A stretch of 21,595 nucleotides of DNA from an uncultured Propionibacteriaceae bacterium. GTDB taxonomy: Bacteria > Actinomycetota > Actinomycetes > Propionibacteriales > Propionibacteriaceae. Made by a program: the position numbers and the translations under genes. Where the stretch lies: positions 1 to 21,595 of the forward strand of contig CALBCJ010000028.1 in NCBI GenBank assembly GCA_937926975.1. The letters are read 5' to 3'. Below are positions 5,109-12,428 of this stretch, one piece after another. The notes beneath the pieces are model-generated. The model searched no databases and was not told the origin of the DNA. It saw nothing but the letters and a program-made list of their open reading frames with translations. Position 1 is the stretch's first letter. Each line of letters starts with the position of its first letter.

Positions 5109-6693
5109 AGTCCCGACGTACGAAGCCAGCCCAGCCCACCAGCAGGGCGACCACCGCGACCCCTGACTGGACCGCCAGCGGCACCCAGTCCGCCTCGCCC
5201 ACCACGTCGACCGCGTGCCCGACGACCGCGAGGTCCTGCGCCCACGACGGGAGCTTCACCAGGCCCCCGAGGAGCTGGGCAAAGCCGCTCCAGGCGATGA
5301 CCGCCCAGCTCAGAGAGGCGAGCCGCGGCGCCCAGCCGACCAGGGCCATCGCCAGCCCGGTCGCCGCCCACACTCCCGGCAGCTGGGTCACGGTCAGCAC
5401 CACTGCCCGCTCCACGGCGTGGTCGGTGGTCAGCTGGGTACTCGTGGCCCAGGCCAGCCCGCCCGCCGCCAGGCCGGTCAGGGCCACCGCCTCGACGACG
5501 GTCCCGGCGGCGTGCACCCCGTACCGCCGCCCGCGGCTCACCCCGCAGGCCAGCTCCAGCTCCAGCAGCCGGCCGTGCTCCTCGTGGGCCAGGGTGCCCA
5601 CCCGCCGTACGGCCGCCGAGGCGACCAGCAGCACGGTCACCACCGTCATCAGGGTCATCATCTGGCGCACCGCGCTCCCACCGGCCACCTGGTCGGCCCA
5701 GGCCCGGGTCGGCGAGCCGGGGGCGAGCAGGTCAGCGATGGAGCCCGTCATCGACCCAAACAGGATTCCACAAGCGGCGATACCTACTCCCCAGCCGGCG
5801 AGGCCCCGCCAGGCCAGCCGCCACCACAGGTCGGCCAGACCCCGTACGCGCCAGCGCCGCCGGCTCGCCGACCGGTCCGGCAGGTACCCCGCCAGGTACT
5901 CCCGGCGCCCGAAGAGCACCGCAGCCACCCCGAGCACCAGGAGGCAGGCCAGCAGGCAGGTCACCGCCGGGCCCCAGGCGTCCTCGCTGAACGGGCGCAC
6001 CAGGTCCCGCCACCCGGCCGGCGTGACCCAGCGCAGCCAGGCCAGGTCCTCCTTCTCGTCGGTCAGCACCCGCAGCCCCAGCAGCACCCCGAAGGTGGCG
6101 AAGCACCAGCCGCGGGCCTGGGGAAGGTCTCGCGCCAGCTGGCACCACAGGGCACTGAGGGCGGCGAACCCCCAGCCGGCCAGCGTCACCGTCAGCCCGA
6201 AGGCCAGCGACCCGGGCACCGTCAGCTCCGCCACCGCCCCGCGCAGCGCCAGCAGGATGCCCGCCACCCCGGCCCCGAGCAGTGCCAGGTGCGCCCAGAC
6301 GACCAGCACCGGCGCCCAGAAGCCGACCCACCGCCCGGCCCCGGCACCACGGGCGGTCTCGACCAGTCCGCCGTCCTCGTCGCCGCGCAGCACCCGGGTG
6401 GTGAGCAGGATCCCGGTCAGGGCGGCGCACCACACCAGGTACGTCCCGGTCTCCCACTGCAGCAGCTGCCCGACGGTCCCGGGAGCCGGCACCACCCCGT
6501 ACAGGACCCGCATCCCGGGCGAGCTCCGCATCGACTCGACCAGCACCGCCCGCTGCGCCAGGGACGGGTAGACGTCCTGGTACGCGGTGGGGGTCACGGC
6601 GACCAGCGCCCACAAGGTAGTCAGCCAGACCAGCAGCGAGACCCGGAAGCGGCGCACGAGCAGCCGCGCCGAGAACCACAGCGCCCTCATCAT
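5101..6693 (-). CDS. ABC transporter permease, TnrB3-like (polyketide/antibiotic exporter type)
   Basis: This 530-residue integral membrane protein has roughly 10-12 hydrophobic segments. It resembles the large actinobacterial ABC-2-type permeases annotated as exporters of polyketide antibiotics (TnrB3 of tetronasin export is the namesake): an N-terminal RALWFSARLLVRRFR, the RGDEDGGLVE segment after the second membrane helix, and an internal duplication with AHEEHGRLLELELACGVSR in the second half. The start ATG at 6693 overlaps the ATPase stop in ATGA; ATG 6690 follows immediately. It would form a drug or lipid exporter with the upstream ATPase. The substrate cannot be told. The C-terminal Cys-Val-stop is encoded by the conserved flank of a repeat module. 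Confidence 0.88.
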   Translation of the reverse strand: MMRALWFSARLLVRRFRVSLLVWLTTLWALVAVTPTAYQDVYPSLAQRAVLVESMRSSPGMRVLYGVVPAPGTVGQLLQWETGTYLVWCAALTGILLTTRVLRGDEDGGLVETARGAGAGRWVGFWAPVLVVWAHLALLGAGVAGILLALRGAVAELTVPGSLAFGLTVTLAGWGFAALSALWCQLARDLPQARGWCFATFGVLLGLRVLTDEKEDLAWLRWVTPAGWRDLVRPFSEDAWGPAVTCLLACLLVLGVAAVLFGRREYLAGYLPDRSASRRRWRVRGLADLWWRLAWRGLAGWGVGIAACGILFGSMTGSIADLLAPGSPTRAWADQVAGGSAVRQMMTLMTVVTVLLVASAAVRRVGTLAHEEHGRLLELELACGVSRGRRYGVHAAGTVVEAVALTGLAAGGLAWATSTQLTTDHAVERAVVLTVTQLPGVWAATGLAMALVGWAPRLASLSWAVIAWSGFAQLLGGLVKLPSWAQDLAVVGHAVDVVGEADWVPLAVQSGVAVVALLVGWAGFVRRDCV

Positions 6694-7577
6694 GACTCGT
6701 CGTAGTGGGAGAGGAAGAGGTCTTCCAGGGAGGCCGGCTCACAGGTGACCTGCCCCACCCGGTGCCGGGCCGCGACCCCCAGCACCTCGGGCACCTGGTC
6801 CGCGGTGACCTGGACGCTCAGGTGGTCGCCGGCGACCGTGACCCCCAGGCCCTCCAGACCGGCGAGCACCTGGGCCCGGACCAGCTCGTCAGGCACCAGC
6901 TCCACCGTGGTCAGCGACAGCCGCCGCAGGGTGGTCAGGTCGCCGTGCTCGACGACCCTGCCGGCCTTGATGATGGTGACCGCCGAGCAGAGGCTCTGCA
7001 CCTCGGCCAGGATGTGGCTCGACAGCAGCACCGTCCGGCCCTGGCCGGCGAGCAGCCGTACCTGGTCGGTGAACACCCGCTCCATGAGCGGGTCCAGGCC
7101 ACTGGTGGGCTCGTCGAGGACCAGCAGCTCGGTCGGTGCCGACAGGGCAGCCACCAGGGCCACCTTCTGCCGGTTGCCCTTCGAGTAGGTCCGGACCCTC
7201 TTCGACGGGTCCAGGTCGAAGGCCTCGACCAGCTCCTGCTCCCGGCGCCGGTCGCGGGCCCCGCGCAGCCCGGCCAGGGCGTCCAGCACCTGCCCGCCGG
7301 TGAGGTTCGGCCACAGGGCGACGTCGCCCGGCACGTACGAGACCCGCCGGTTGATGGCGGCCGCGTCCCGGGCCGGGTCCGCGCCCAGCACCCGTACGGT
7401 GCCGGAGTCGGTCCGGTACAGGCCCAGCAGCACCCGGATCGTGGTCGACTTCCCGGCGCCGTTGGGCCCGAGAAAGCCGTGTACCTCGCCCGCGGCGACG
7501 TCGAGGTCCAGCCCGTTGAGGGCGGTGAACGAGCCGAACCGCTTGACCAGCGACTTGACGTGAACAGGTGGTGTCAC
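6690..7577 (-). CDS. ABC transporter ATP-binding protein (drug-exporter type)
   Basis: The 295-residue ATPase has Walker A GPNGAGKST (37-45), a signature region YSKGNRQKV (131-139; the canonical LSGGQ is replaced by YSKGN, as is usual in ABC-2 drug exporters), Walker B LLVLDEP (151-157) and the H-loop His188. The C-terminal region about 225-295 is the accessory domain common to multidrug-type ATPases. The chosen start is GTG 7577, which overlaps the merR stop codon in GTGA and has AGAGGAG upstream; GTG 7580 is an alternative. It powers the downstream permease and is probably induced with merR. Confidence 0.92.
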   Translation of the reverse strand: MTPPVHVKSLVKRFGSFTALNGLDLDVAAGEVHGFLGPNGAGKSTTIRVLLGLYRTDSGTVRVLGADPARDAAAINRRVSYVPGDVALWPNLTGGQVLDALAGLRGARDRRREQELVEAFDLDPSKRVRTYSKGNRQKVALVAALSAPTELLVLDEPTSGLDPLMERVFTDQVRLLAGQGRTVLLSSHILAEVQSLCSAVTIIKAGRVVEHGDLTTLRRLSLTTVELVPDELVRAQVLAGLEGLGVTVAGDHLSVQVTADQVPEVLGVAARHRVGQVTCEPASLEDLFLSHYDES

Positions 7578-8422
7578 CACCGTGACTCCTCTCCCCAGCG
7601 GGGCAGTACTGCGGACAGCTCCTGGTCCTGGTGCAGCAGGGCCATCACCTGGTTGCTGAACTCGATCTGCACCGGGTGCGGGTAGCCGATCAGGGCGAGG
7701 GCCCTGACCAGCGCCCACACGGTGCGTCCAACGGCCCCGTCGGGCAGGTCGCTGAGCACCCGGAGGACGTGCTGCTTGTGCTTCAGGGCCAGGGCCACGG
7801 TCCCCTGGGCCAGCTCGTGGGCCTGGCGCCGGCCCTCGTCACCGGAGGCTCTCCGGAGGTCGTCAAAGCCGATGATCTGCCGGGCACAGGCATCGAGGTC
7901 CTCCTCGTCGAGAGCCGCGAGAAAGGCCTTGGTCGACGGGGGAACCAGGCCGTGGGCCGCCATCACCGTCATCATCTGCCGCTCCACCTGCACGACCCGC
8001 GGCTCGCGCCCCAGCCGGGTCAGCCGCCGGGCGACCTCGTCGTAGAACTGCGACACCTCGCTCGGGGCCGGGCCGAGCTTCTCCCCGTTCTTGACCCGGT
8101 CCAGGAGCTCGTCCAGGCGCTCCAGGCGGTGCGCCAGCTTCTGCTGCTCGGCGACGACTCCGTCCCGTACTGCCTGCAGGTCGTGGTGAATGGCGTCGCG
8201 CGACTGGCCGTCGGGCTCGGCGGCCAGGATCTCCTTGACCTGCGACAGCGGAACCCCGCCCTCGACCAGCCACCGAATCCGCAGCAGCCGGGCCAGGTGA
8301 GCCATCGTGTAGTCGCGTTGGCCCCGGACGGTCCCGGGCACCTCCAGCAGCCCGAGATGGTGGTAGTGCCGCACCGTACGGACGGTGGTACCAGCCCACT
8401 CAGCCAGCTCCTTCACCCGCAT
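7574..8422 (-). CDS. MerR-family transcriptional regulator
   Basis: The protein has 282 residues. The N-terminal winged helix-turn-helix is clear (RVKELAEWAGTTVRTVRHYHHLGLL, residues 2-26, with GQRDYTMAHLARLLRIRWL following). A coiled-coil dimerisation helix runs about 78-120 (QAVRDGVVAEQQKLAHRLERLDELL, given by its ends). The C-terminal part to 282 is helical and of unknown ligand specificity. No metal-binding Cys pattern is seen, so a drug-responsive role fits better than a metal-responsive one. It is the first gene of an operon with the ABC ATPase and permease, joined by 4-nt overlaps. ATG 8422 (MRVKELAE) matches the usual MerR start; ATG 8431 (MSRMRV) is possible. Confidence 0.9.
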   Translation of the reverse strand: MRVKELAEWAGTTVRTVRHYHHLGLLEVPGTVRGQRDYTMAHLARLLRIRWLVEGGVPLSQVKEILAAEPDGQSRDAIHHDLQAVRDGVVAEQQKLAHRLERLDELLDRVKNGEKLGPAPSEVSQFYDEVARRLTRLGREPRVVQVERQMMTVMAAHGLVPPSTKAFLAALDEEDLDACARQIIGFDDLRRASGDEGRRQAHELAQGTVALALKHKQHVLRVLSDLPDGAVGRTVWALVRALALIGYPHPVQIEFSNQVMALLHQDQELSAVLPRWGEESRW

Positions 8423-8429
8423 GCGGCTC

Positions 8430-8460
8430 ATCCCAGCATGTGACGTAACGTCACACGCAA
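8430..8460 (-). promoter_or_regulatory. MerR-type promoter with 17-bp palindrome in a 19-bp spacer
   Basis: The perfect inverted repeat TGTGACGT-a-ACGTCACA occupies 8439-8455. On the minus strand it is flanked by TTGCGT (plus-strand 8455-8460) as -35 and TGGGAT (plus-strand 8430-8435) as a weak -10, separated by exactly 19 bp (8436-8454). MerR-type promoters have such overlong spacers with the operator inside. Transcription would start at or within 1-2 nt of ATG 8422. Confidence 0.6.
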
Positions 8461-8527
8461 GCACGACATCGTGCCGGCCGTGCGGCTGGCGGCTTGGTCA
8501 CCGGTACGCGCGGGCTGCCAGTGGCGC

Positions 8528-8533
8528 TAGTCT
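8528..8533 (+). promoter_or_regulatory. Candidate -10 (TAGTCT) for leaderless amylase transcript
   Basis: TAGTCT begins 12 nt before the GTG start at 8540. There is no Shine-Dalgarno sequence and no clear -35 element. The position of the hexamer is the main support for the GTG start. Confidence 0.4.
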
Positions 8534-8539
8534 CAGCGT

Positions 8540-10672
8540 GTGTCCACCCTGAGCTGTCGCCGCACCTGCGTCCCTGCCGTCGCGGCCGTCCTCGTCGTGG
8601 CCCTGCTGGTCGGGCTGCTCCAGGCCACCCGGCACCCGTCGGCAGCCAGCGGCCCCGTGCGTACGGTCGCCGACGGTGACCTGGCTGCCCTGGCGCTGGA
8701 CGCGCTGCGGCAGCCGTCGACGACCGAGCGCTTCTACTTCGTCATGACCGACAGGTTCGCCAACGGCGACCCGACCAACGACCGCGGCGGCCGGGCCGGT
8801 GACCGGCTGAGCACCGGCTTCGACCCCAGCGACAAGGGCTTCTACCACGGCGGCGACCTGGTAGGGCTGACCAGCAAGCTCGACTACATCAAGGGCCTGG
8901 GCACGACGGCGATCTGGCTGACGCCGTCGTTCGTCAACCTGCCGGTCCAGGGCACGGGTGCCGACGCGAGCGCCGGGTACCACGGCTACTGGGTCACCGA
9001 CTTCACCCGCATCGACCCGCACCTCGGCACCAACGACGAGATGAGGGCACTGGTCGCGGCGGCCCACAGCATGGGCATGAAGGTCTTCTTCGACATCATC
9101 ACCAACCACACCGCCGACGTCATCAAGACCGATGGGACGCGGTACGTCGGGAAGTCAGAGAAGCCGTACGTGGACGCGTCCGGACGCCCGTTCGACGACG
9201 TCGACTACATCGGCAGACCCTTCCCCGAGCTCGACGCCACGACGGCCTTCCCGAGGGTCCCGTACGTCCCTGCAGAGCAGGCCAGCCTCAAGGTGCCGGC
9301 GTGGCTCAACGACCCGCGGGTCTACCACAACCGCGGCGACTCGACGTGGGCCGGCGAGTCGAGCACGTACGGCGACTTCGCCGGGCTCGACGACCTCTGG
9401 ACCGAGCGCCAGGACGTCGTCGACGGGATGACCGAGATCTACCAGGCCTGGGTCGACATGGGCATCGACGGGTTCCGGATCGACACCGTCAAGCACGTGA
9501 ACCTGGAGTTCTGGCAGCAGTTCTCCGGGCGGGTCCTCGACCACGCCCGCAAGGGCGGCAAGGCCGACTTCTTCATCTTCGGCGAGGTGTACTCGCCCGA
9601 CGCGGAGACGATGGCGCGGTACACGACGACCGGCACGCTGCCGGCAACGCTCGACTTCCTGTTCCAGGCCAAGGCGGCAGAGTTCGTCCGCGGCGGGTCC
9701 GCCAGCGGCATGCGTGACCTGCTGCTGGCCGACGACCGGTACACCGACGCCGACTCCAACGCCGCACAGCTGCCGATCTTCCTCTCCAACCACGACCTTG
9801 GCCGGGTGGGGTTCACCCTGTCGGGGCTCGCCCAGGGGCCAGAGCTGCTCGAGCGGCTCAAGCTGGCGCACTCGCTCATGTACACGTTCCGCGGCAACCC
9901 GGTCGTCTACTACGGCGACGAGCAGGGGCTCATCGGCTCCGGCGGCGACCAGGACGCGCGGCAGGACATGTTCGCGACCCAGACCCCCTCGTACGCGGCG
10001 GAGCCGGTGGCCGGCGCGCCGGCGGGGTCCCGGGACCGGTTCGACACCAGCCACCCCCTGTACCAGCACATCGCCGCGCTGGCCCGCCTGCGCGACCAGA
10101 ACCGGGCCCTCGCCGACGGCGCGATGACGTTCCGGGCCGCGGAGCCGGGGCTGCTTGTCTACTCGCGGCTGCTGCGCGGCGAGAACACCGAGTACGTCGT
10201 CGTGGCCAGCAGCAGCCAGCGCCGCTCGTCGACCCGGGTGGAGACGTTCTCGCCCGGCGTACGCCTGACGCCCATCTTCGGCGGCGGCAGCCCCGTCACC
10301 GTGGAGGCGGACGGCCGGGTCGAGGTGGGCGCCGACCCGCTGTCGGTACGGGTGTACAAGGCGGACGCGCCCGTCCCCGCCCCTGCGGCTGCCCCGACGC
10401 TCACGCTCTCGGCGCAGGGGCCGGCCGTGAGCCGGGGTGAGGCGCAGCTGTCGGCCAGGCTCGGGGACGGCCGGCCGGCGCAGGTGACGTTCGCCGTACG
10501 CCCTGCCGGCACCTCCGACTGGCGGGTCCTCGCCACCGACGACGCCGCCCCGTACGCGCTCTACGCCGACGTCAGCGGCTACCCACCCGGCACGCCCCTC
10601 CAGTTCAGAGCCGTTGCCAAGGACCTCTCCGGAAAGGTCGTGTCGGCCGACCTCACGGCGCAGCGAGAGTAG
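8540..10672 (+). CDS. Exported alpha-amylase family (GH13) enzyme with C-terminal Ig-like domain
   Basis: The 710-residue protein starts with a Sec-type signal or anchor (positive Arg-Arg at 7-8, hydrophobic core about 11-28). The GH13 barrel runs about 50-530: region I FFDIITNH, region II GIDGFRIDTVKH with the nucleophile Asp315, region III FIFGEVYS with acid/base Glu349, and region IV FLSNHDLGR with Asp419. All three catalytic acids are present, so it should be an active retaining alpha-glucan hydrolase. A beta-sandwich C-domain (about 535-615) and an Ig-like domain (about 625-708) follow. It would act outside the membrane on starch- or glycogen-type glucan; the exact specificity cannot be told. 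It diverges from merR across about 117 bp, and a regulatory link is only possible, not shown. CTC leucine codons look more frequent here than in neighbouring genes (by eye). Confidence 0.92.
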   Translation: MSTLSCRRTCVPAVAAVLVVALLVGLLQATRHPSAASGPVRTVADGDLAALALDALRQPSTTERFYFVMTDRFANGDPTNDRGGRAGDRLSTGFDPSDKGFYHGGDLVGLTSKLDYIKGLGTTAIWLTPSFVNLPVQGTGADASAGYHGYWVTDFTRIDPHLGTNDEMRALVAAAHSMGMKVFFDIITNHTADVIKTDGTRYVGKSEKPYVDASGRPFDDVDYIGRPFPELDATTAFPRVPYVPAEQASLKVPAWLNDPRVYHNRGDSTWAGESSTYGDFAGLDDLWTERQDVVDGMTEIYQAWVDMGIDGFRIDTVKHVNLEFWQQFSGRVLDHARKGGKADFFIFGEVYSPDAETMARYTTTGTLPATLDFLFQAKAAEFVRGGSASGMRDLLLADDRYTDADSNAAQLPIFLSNHDLGRVGFTLSGLAQGPELLERLKLAHSLMYTFRGNPVVYYGDEQGLIGSGGDQDARQDMFATQTPSYAAEPVAGAPAGSRDRFDTSHPLYQHIAALARLRDQNRALADGAMTFRAAEPGLLVYSRLLRGENTEYVVVASSSQRRSSTRVETFSPGVRLTPIFGGGSPVTVEADGRVEVGADPLSVRVYKADAPVPAPAAAPTLTLSAQGPAVSRGEAQLSARLGDGRPAQVTFAVRPAGTSDWRVLATDDAAPYALYADVSGYPPGTPLQFRAVAKDLSGKVVSADLTAQRE

Positions 10673-10715
10673 CCAGGCCGGTCCCTGCGCTGGGCCCCGA
10701 GAGGGCGTCCTGGTC

Positions 10716-11102
10716 TCAGGCCACCAGTGCGACGACGGTCGTCACGACCGCCAGCGCAGGCAGCGTCCCCTGCTTGACCGCGGCAGCCCGGTGCAGGGGT
10801 GAGGAGAGCAGGAGGACCAGTGCGGCAGCAAGCATAGAACCGGTCCCGGCCAGCACCAGGGCTGCTCCCGGCCCAGGGCTCCCCGCGGCGGTGACCCCGA
10901 TCCCGATGATGGTCTGAAGGGCGAGGAAGAGGTTGTAGAAGCCCTGGTTGAAGGCGTAGAAGGCGTGGGGGCGGGCCTCCTCGGGGGTCCCGCCGAAGGT
11001 CCGGCGGGCCAGCGGGCTCTCCCAGGCCACGGACTCCAGGTAGAAGATGAGCACGTGAAGCCCTGCTGCCAGGGCAGCCAGAACCAGACCGGTGGTGAGC
11101 AC
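10716..11102 (-). CDS. DUF1304-family small membrane protein
   Basis: This 128-residue protein has four hydrophobic segments (about 2-22, 52-72, 76-98 and 108-127). FYLESVAWESPLARRTFG and HAFYAFNQGFYNLFLA are the characteristic conserved patches of DUF1304. The function of the family is unknown. GTG 11102 is chosen because AAGGAG lies 5 nt upstream; the longer frame to 11138 would add a charged leader before a membrane helix. It converges with the amylase gene, and the 43-bp gap shows no clear terminator. Confidence 0.82.
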   Translation of the reverse strand: MLTTGLVLAALAAGLHVLIFYLESVAWESPLARRTFGGTPEEARPHAFYAFNQGFYNLFLALQTIIGIGVTAAGSPGPGAALVLAGTGSMLAAALVLLLSSPLHRAAAVKQGTLPALAVVTTVVALVA

Positions 11103-11135
11103 AGTCGCTCCTTCCTGAGGTACCTGTCGACGTGG

Positions 11136-11175
11136 CACCGGCCGGCGGTGCGACCGGCTCGCTCCTCAGGCGAGC
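11136..11175. other. Two short hairpins in the crgA-DUF1304 gap
   Basis: CACCG/CGGTG (11136-11150, 5-nt loop) and GCTCGC/GCGAGC (11157-11175, 7-nt loop) lie in the 184-bp gap downstream of crgA. They may help end crgA transcription, but no U-tract follows. No RNA gene or ORF that I can support is present in the gap. Confidence 0.25.
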
Positions 11176-11286
11176 AGCGCACCCGAGACGCCCGTGGCGG
11201 GCAGTGCCCGGCAGCCGTCACGCTCCAGCCGGCTCCTGGACCCGGGCCTGGTCGACCTGGGTGCTGGTGTCTTTGAGTGAGGTCTG

Positions 11287-11574
11287 CTACTTCCAGAGGG
11301 TGGCGAGCATGAAGGCCACCGCCATCGCGCCGAGGCCGATCAAGAGGTTCCCGTTGCCGATCGCCGCCATGAACGGGATGTCGTAGCCAGCGACGTAGAA
11401 CACGATCAGCCAGGCCGCGCCGAGCAGGGCGACCGTGATGAACAGCGGCGGAACCCAGCCACGCTGCCCGGGCATCGCCGCCCGCTGGCGCTCCTCCCGG
11501 CGCTTGCGGGCCTCGGCGAGTCGGGTGGCGCGCCGCTTCTCGACGGCTGCCTTGCGGGTCTTCGACTCGGGCAC
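11287..11574 (-). CDS. crgA: Cell division protein CrgA
   Basis: The 95-residue protein has a basic N-terminal half (PESKTRKAAVEKRR through about 36) and two transmembrane helices (about 42-62 and 73-93). It ends in LATLWK. In this family the N-terminal PKSKxRK pattern and two-helix layout are diagnostic. CrgA is a small membrane component of the actinobacterial divisome that interacts with FtsZ and class B PBPs and coordinates septation. GTG 11574 has GTGAGG 5 nt upstream. The position beside DUF881 and the pknB operon is the conserved actinobacterial order. Confidence 0.93.
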   Translation of the reverse strand: MPESKTRKAAVEKRRATRLAEARKRREERQRAAMPGQRGWVPPLFITVALLGAAWLIVFYVAGYDIPFMAAIGNGNLLIGLGAMAVAFMLATLWK

Positions 11575-11599
11575 TACGACCTCACTTTCTGCACCGGTC

Positions 11600-11606
11600 T
11601 AGGGTA
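11600..11606. promoter_or_regulatory. Overlapping divergent -10 candidates (TAGGGTA) between crgA and DUF881
   Basis: The 83-bp divergent gap holds TAGGGT (plus, 11600-11605) and, on the opposite strand, TACCCT (11601-11606). Both fit TANNNT. The minus-strand one would give a roughly 20-nt crgA leader with an SD; the plus-strand one a roughly 46-nt leader with AGGAGG (11648-11653) before the DUF881 gene. At most one may be real. Confidence 0.35.
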
Positions 11607-11657
11607 ATGAACCAACGCCAGTACGCCTAGCGCGCGCCCAAACCAGCAGGAGGCCCC

Positions 11658-12428
11658 ATGCCGAACCGCGCCTGGCCCCGCCGGCTGCACCGGGCGGTGG
11701 TCCGGGCCCGGCTCGGGCAGCGGCACCGCCCCCGGACCACCGGGCAGCGGCTGGTGTCGCTCGCGGCCCTGGTGCTGGCCGGGTTCATGATGACCACCGC
11801 GGCGCTGGCCGCCCGGGGCGAGGAGCTGCGGCCGAGCCGCAACACCGAGCTGGTCCAGCTGGTCCGCGACCAGGCCGGCCGCAACCAGCAGCTCGCCGCT
11901 GAGGTCGCCCGGACCCGGGCCGAGGTCGACCAGCTGGCGCAGCAGAAGGCGCCCGCGGCCCAGGGCGAGCCCCAGGCGGCTGAGCAGGCCCACCTGACCC
12001 CGGTCCGCGGCCCGGCGGTGTCTGTGAGCCTGCAGGACGCGCCCGTGAACGTGAAGCCGGCCGGAGTCTCGGAGTCGCTGCTGATCGTGCACCAGCAGGA
12101 CATCCAGGCCGTGGTCAACGCGATGTGGGCCGGCGGGGCGGAGGCGATGACGATCCAGGGCCAGCGGGTCTCCAGCCGGACCGGGATCAAGTGCGTCGGC
12201 AACACGGTGCTGCTGCACGGGATCCCGTACGCGCCGCCGTACGTGATTGTCGCGATCGGTGACCAGGGCCGGCTGGAGGAGTCCCTGGCCCAGTCCAGCT
12301 ACCTGCGGGCGTACCGGCAGGCGGCCGAGCGGTACGGGCTCGGCTACACCCAGCGCCGCGTCGGGGAGGTCCGGATGGACAGGTACCAGGGCGCTGTCGA
12401 CCTGCAGCAGGCCCGGAAGCCGGGCTAG
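11658..12428 (+). CDS. DUF881-family membrane-anchored protein
   Basis: The 256-residue protein has a basic cytoplasmic N-terminus (1-30), one transmembrane helix (about 31-52), a periplasmic or extracellular coiled coil (about 62-97) and a C-terminal DUF881 domain (about 113-250, including VNAMWAGGAEAMTIQGQRV and the NTVLLHG patch). DUF881 genes lie beside crgA and pknB in most actinomycetes (Rv0012 in M. tuberculosis). The layout recalls divisome coiled-coil proteins but the role is not established. The start ATG follows a good AGGAGG with a 4-nt spacer. The gene converges with the trpG/pabA-type gene. Confidence 0.88.
   Translation: MPNRAWPRRLHRAVVRARLGQRHRPRTTGQRLVSLAALVLAGFMMTTAALAARGEELRPSRNTELVQLVRDQAGRNQQLAAEVARTRAEVDQLAQQKAPAAQGEPQAAEQAHLTPVRGPAVSVSLQDAPVNVKPAGVSESLLIVHQQDIQAVVNAMWAGGAEAMTIQGQRVSSRTGIKCVGNTVLLHGIPYAPPYVIVAIGDQGRLEESLAQSSYLRAYRQAAERYGLGYTQRRVGEVRMDRYQGAVDLQQARKPG

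Larger units (their letters stand above)
4540..5112 (+). repeat. Array of covarying stem-loop repeat elements (two complete copies, two 5' halves, one extra 3' hairpin)
   Basis: This stretch of more than 300 bases has no gene I can support. In order: a 5' half (4540-4621) ending in a GGAACC/GGTTCC hairpin (4606-4618); a complete copy (4622-4817); a 5' half (4818-4858); a complete copy (about 4873-5073); and an extra 3' hairpin module (5074-5112). The complete copies share P1, P2, P3, a 30-nt apical loop, identical GAGGAGGA strands, and a 3' hairpin followed by GATCAAGCAC or GGTCAAGCAC. Sequence 4447-4539, before the array, is relatively AT-rich and holds the upstream region of the CPBP operon; I see nothing else firm there. 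Confidence 0.85.

Noticed and set aside
5021..6571. Long plus-strand open frames opposite the permease, and similar ones opposite rodA and the ATPase
   Set aside because: They are antisense shadows typical of high-GC DNA. The minus-strand products have clear family motifs and coupled starts.
7574..8460. A defence or toxin-antitoxin system in the accessory part
   Set aside because: The genes are ordinary regulator, ABC exporter and membrane protease types. No nuclease, toxin or reverse transcriptase motif is present in the window.
11103..11286. tRNA or small RNA in the gap between crgA and the DUF1304 gene
   Set aside because: No cloverleaf or T-loop consensus is visible. Only two short hairpins are seen.
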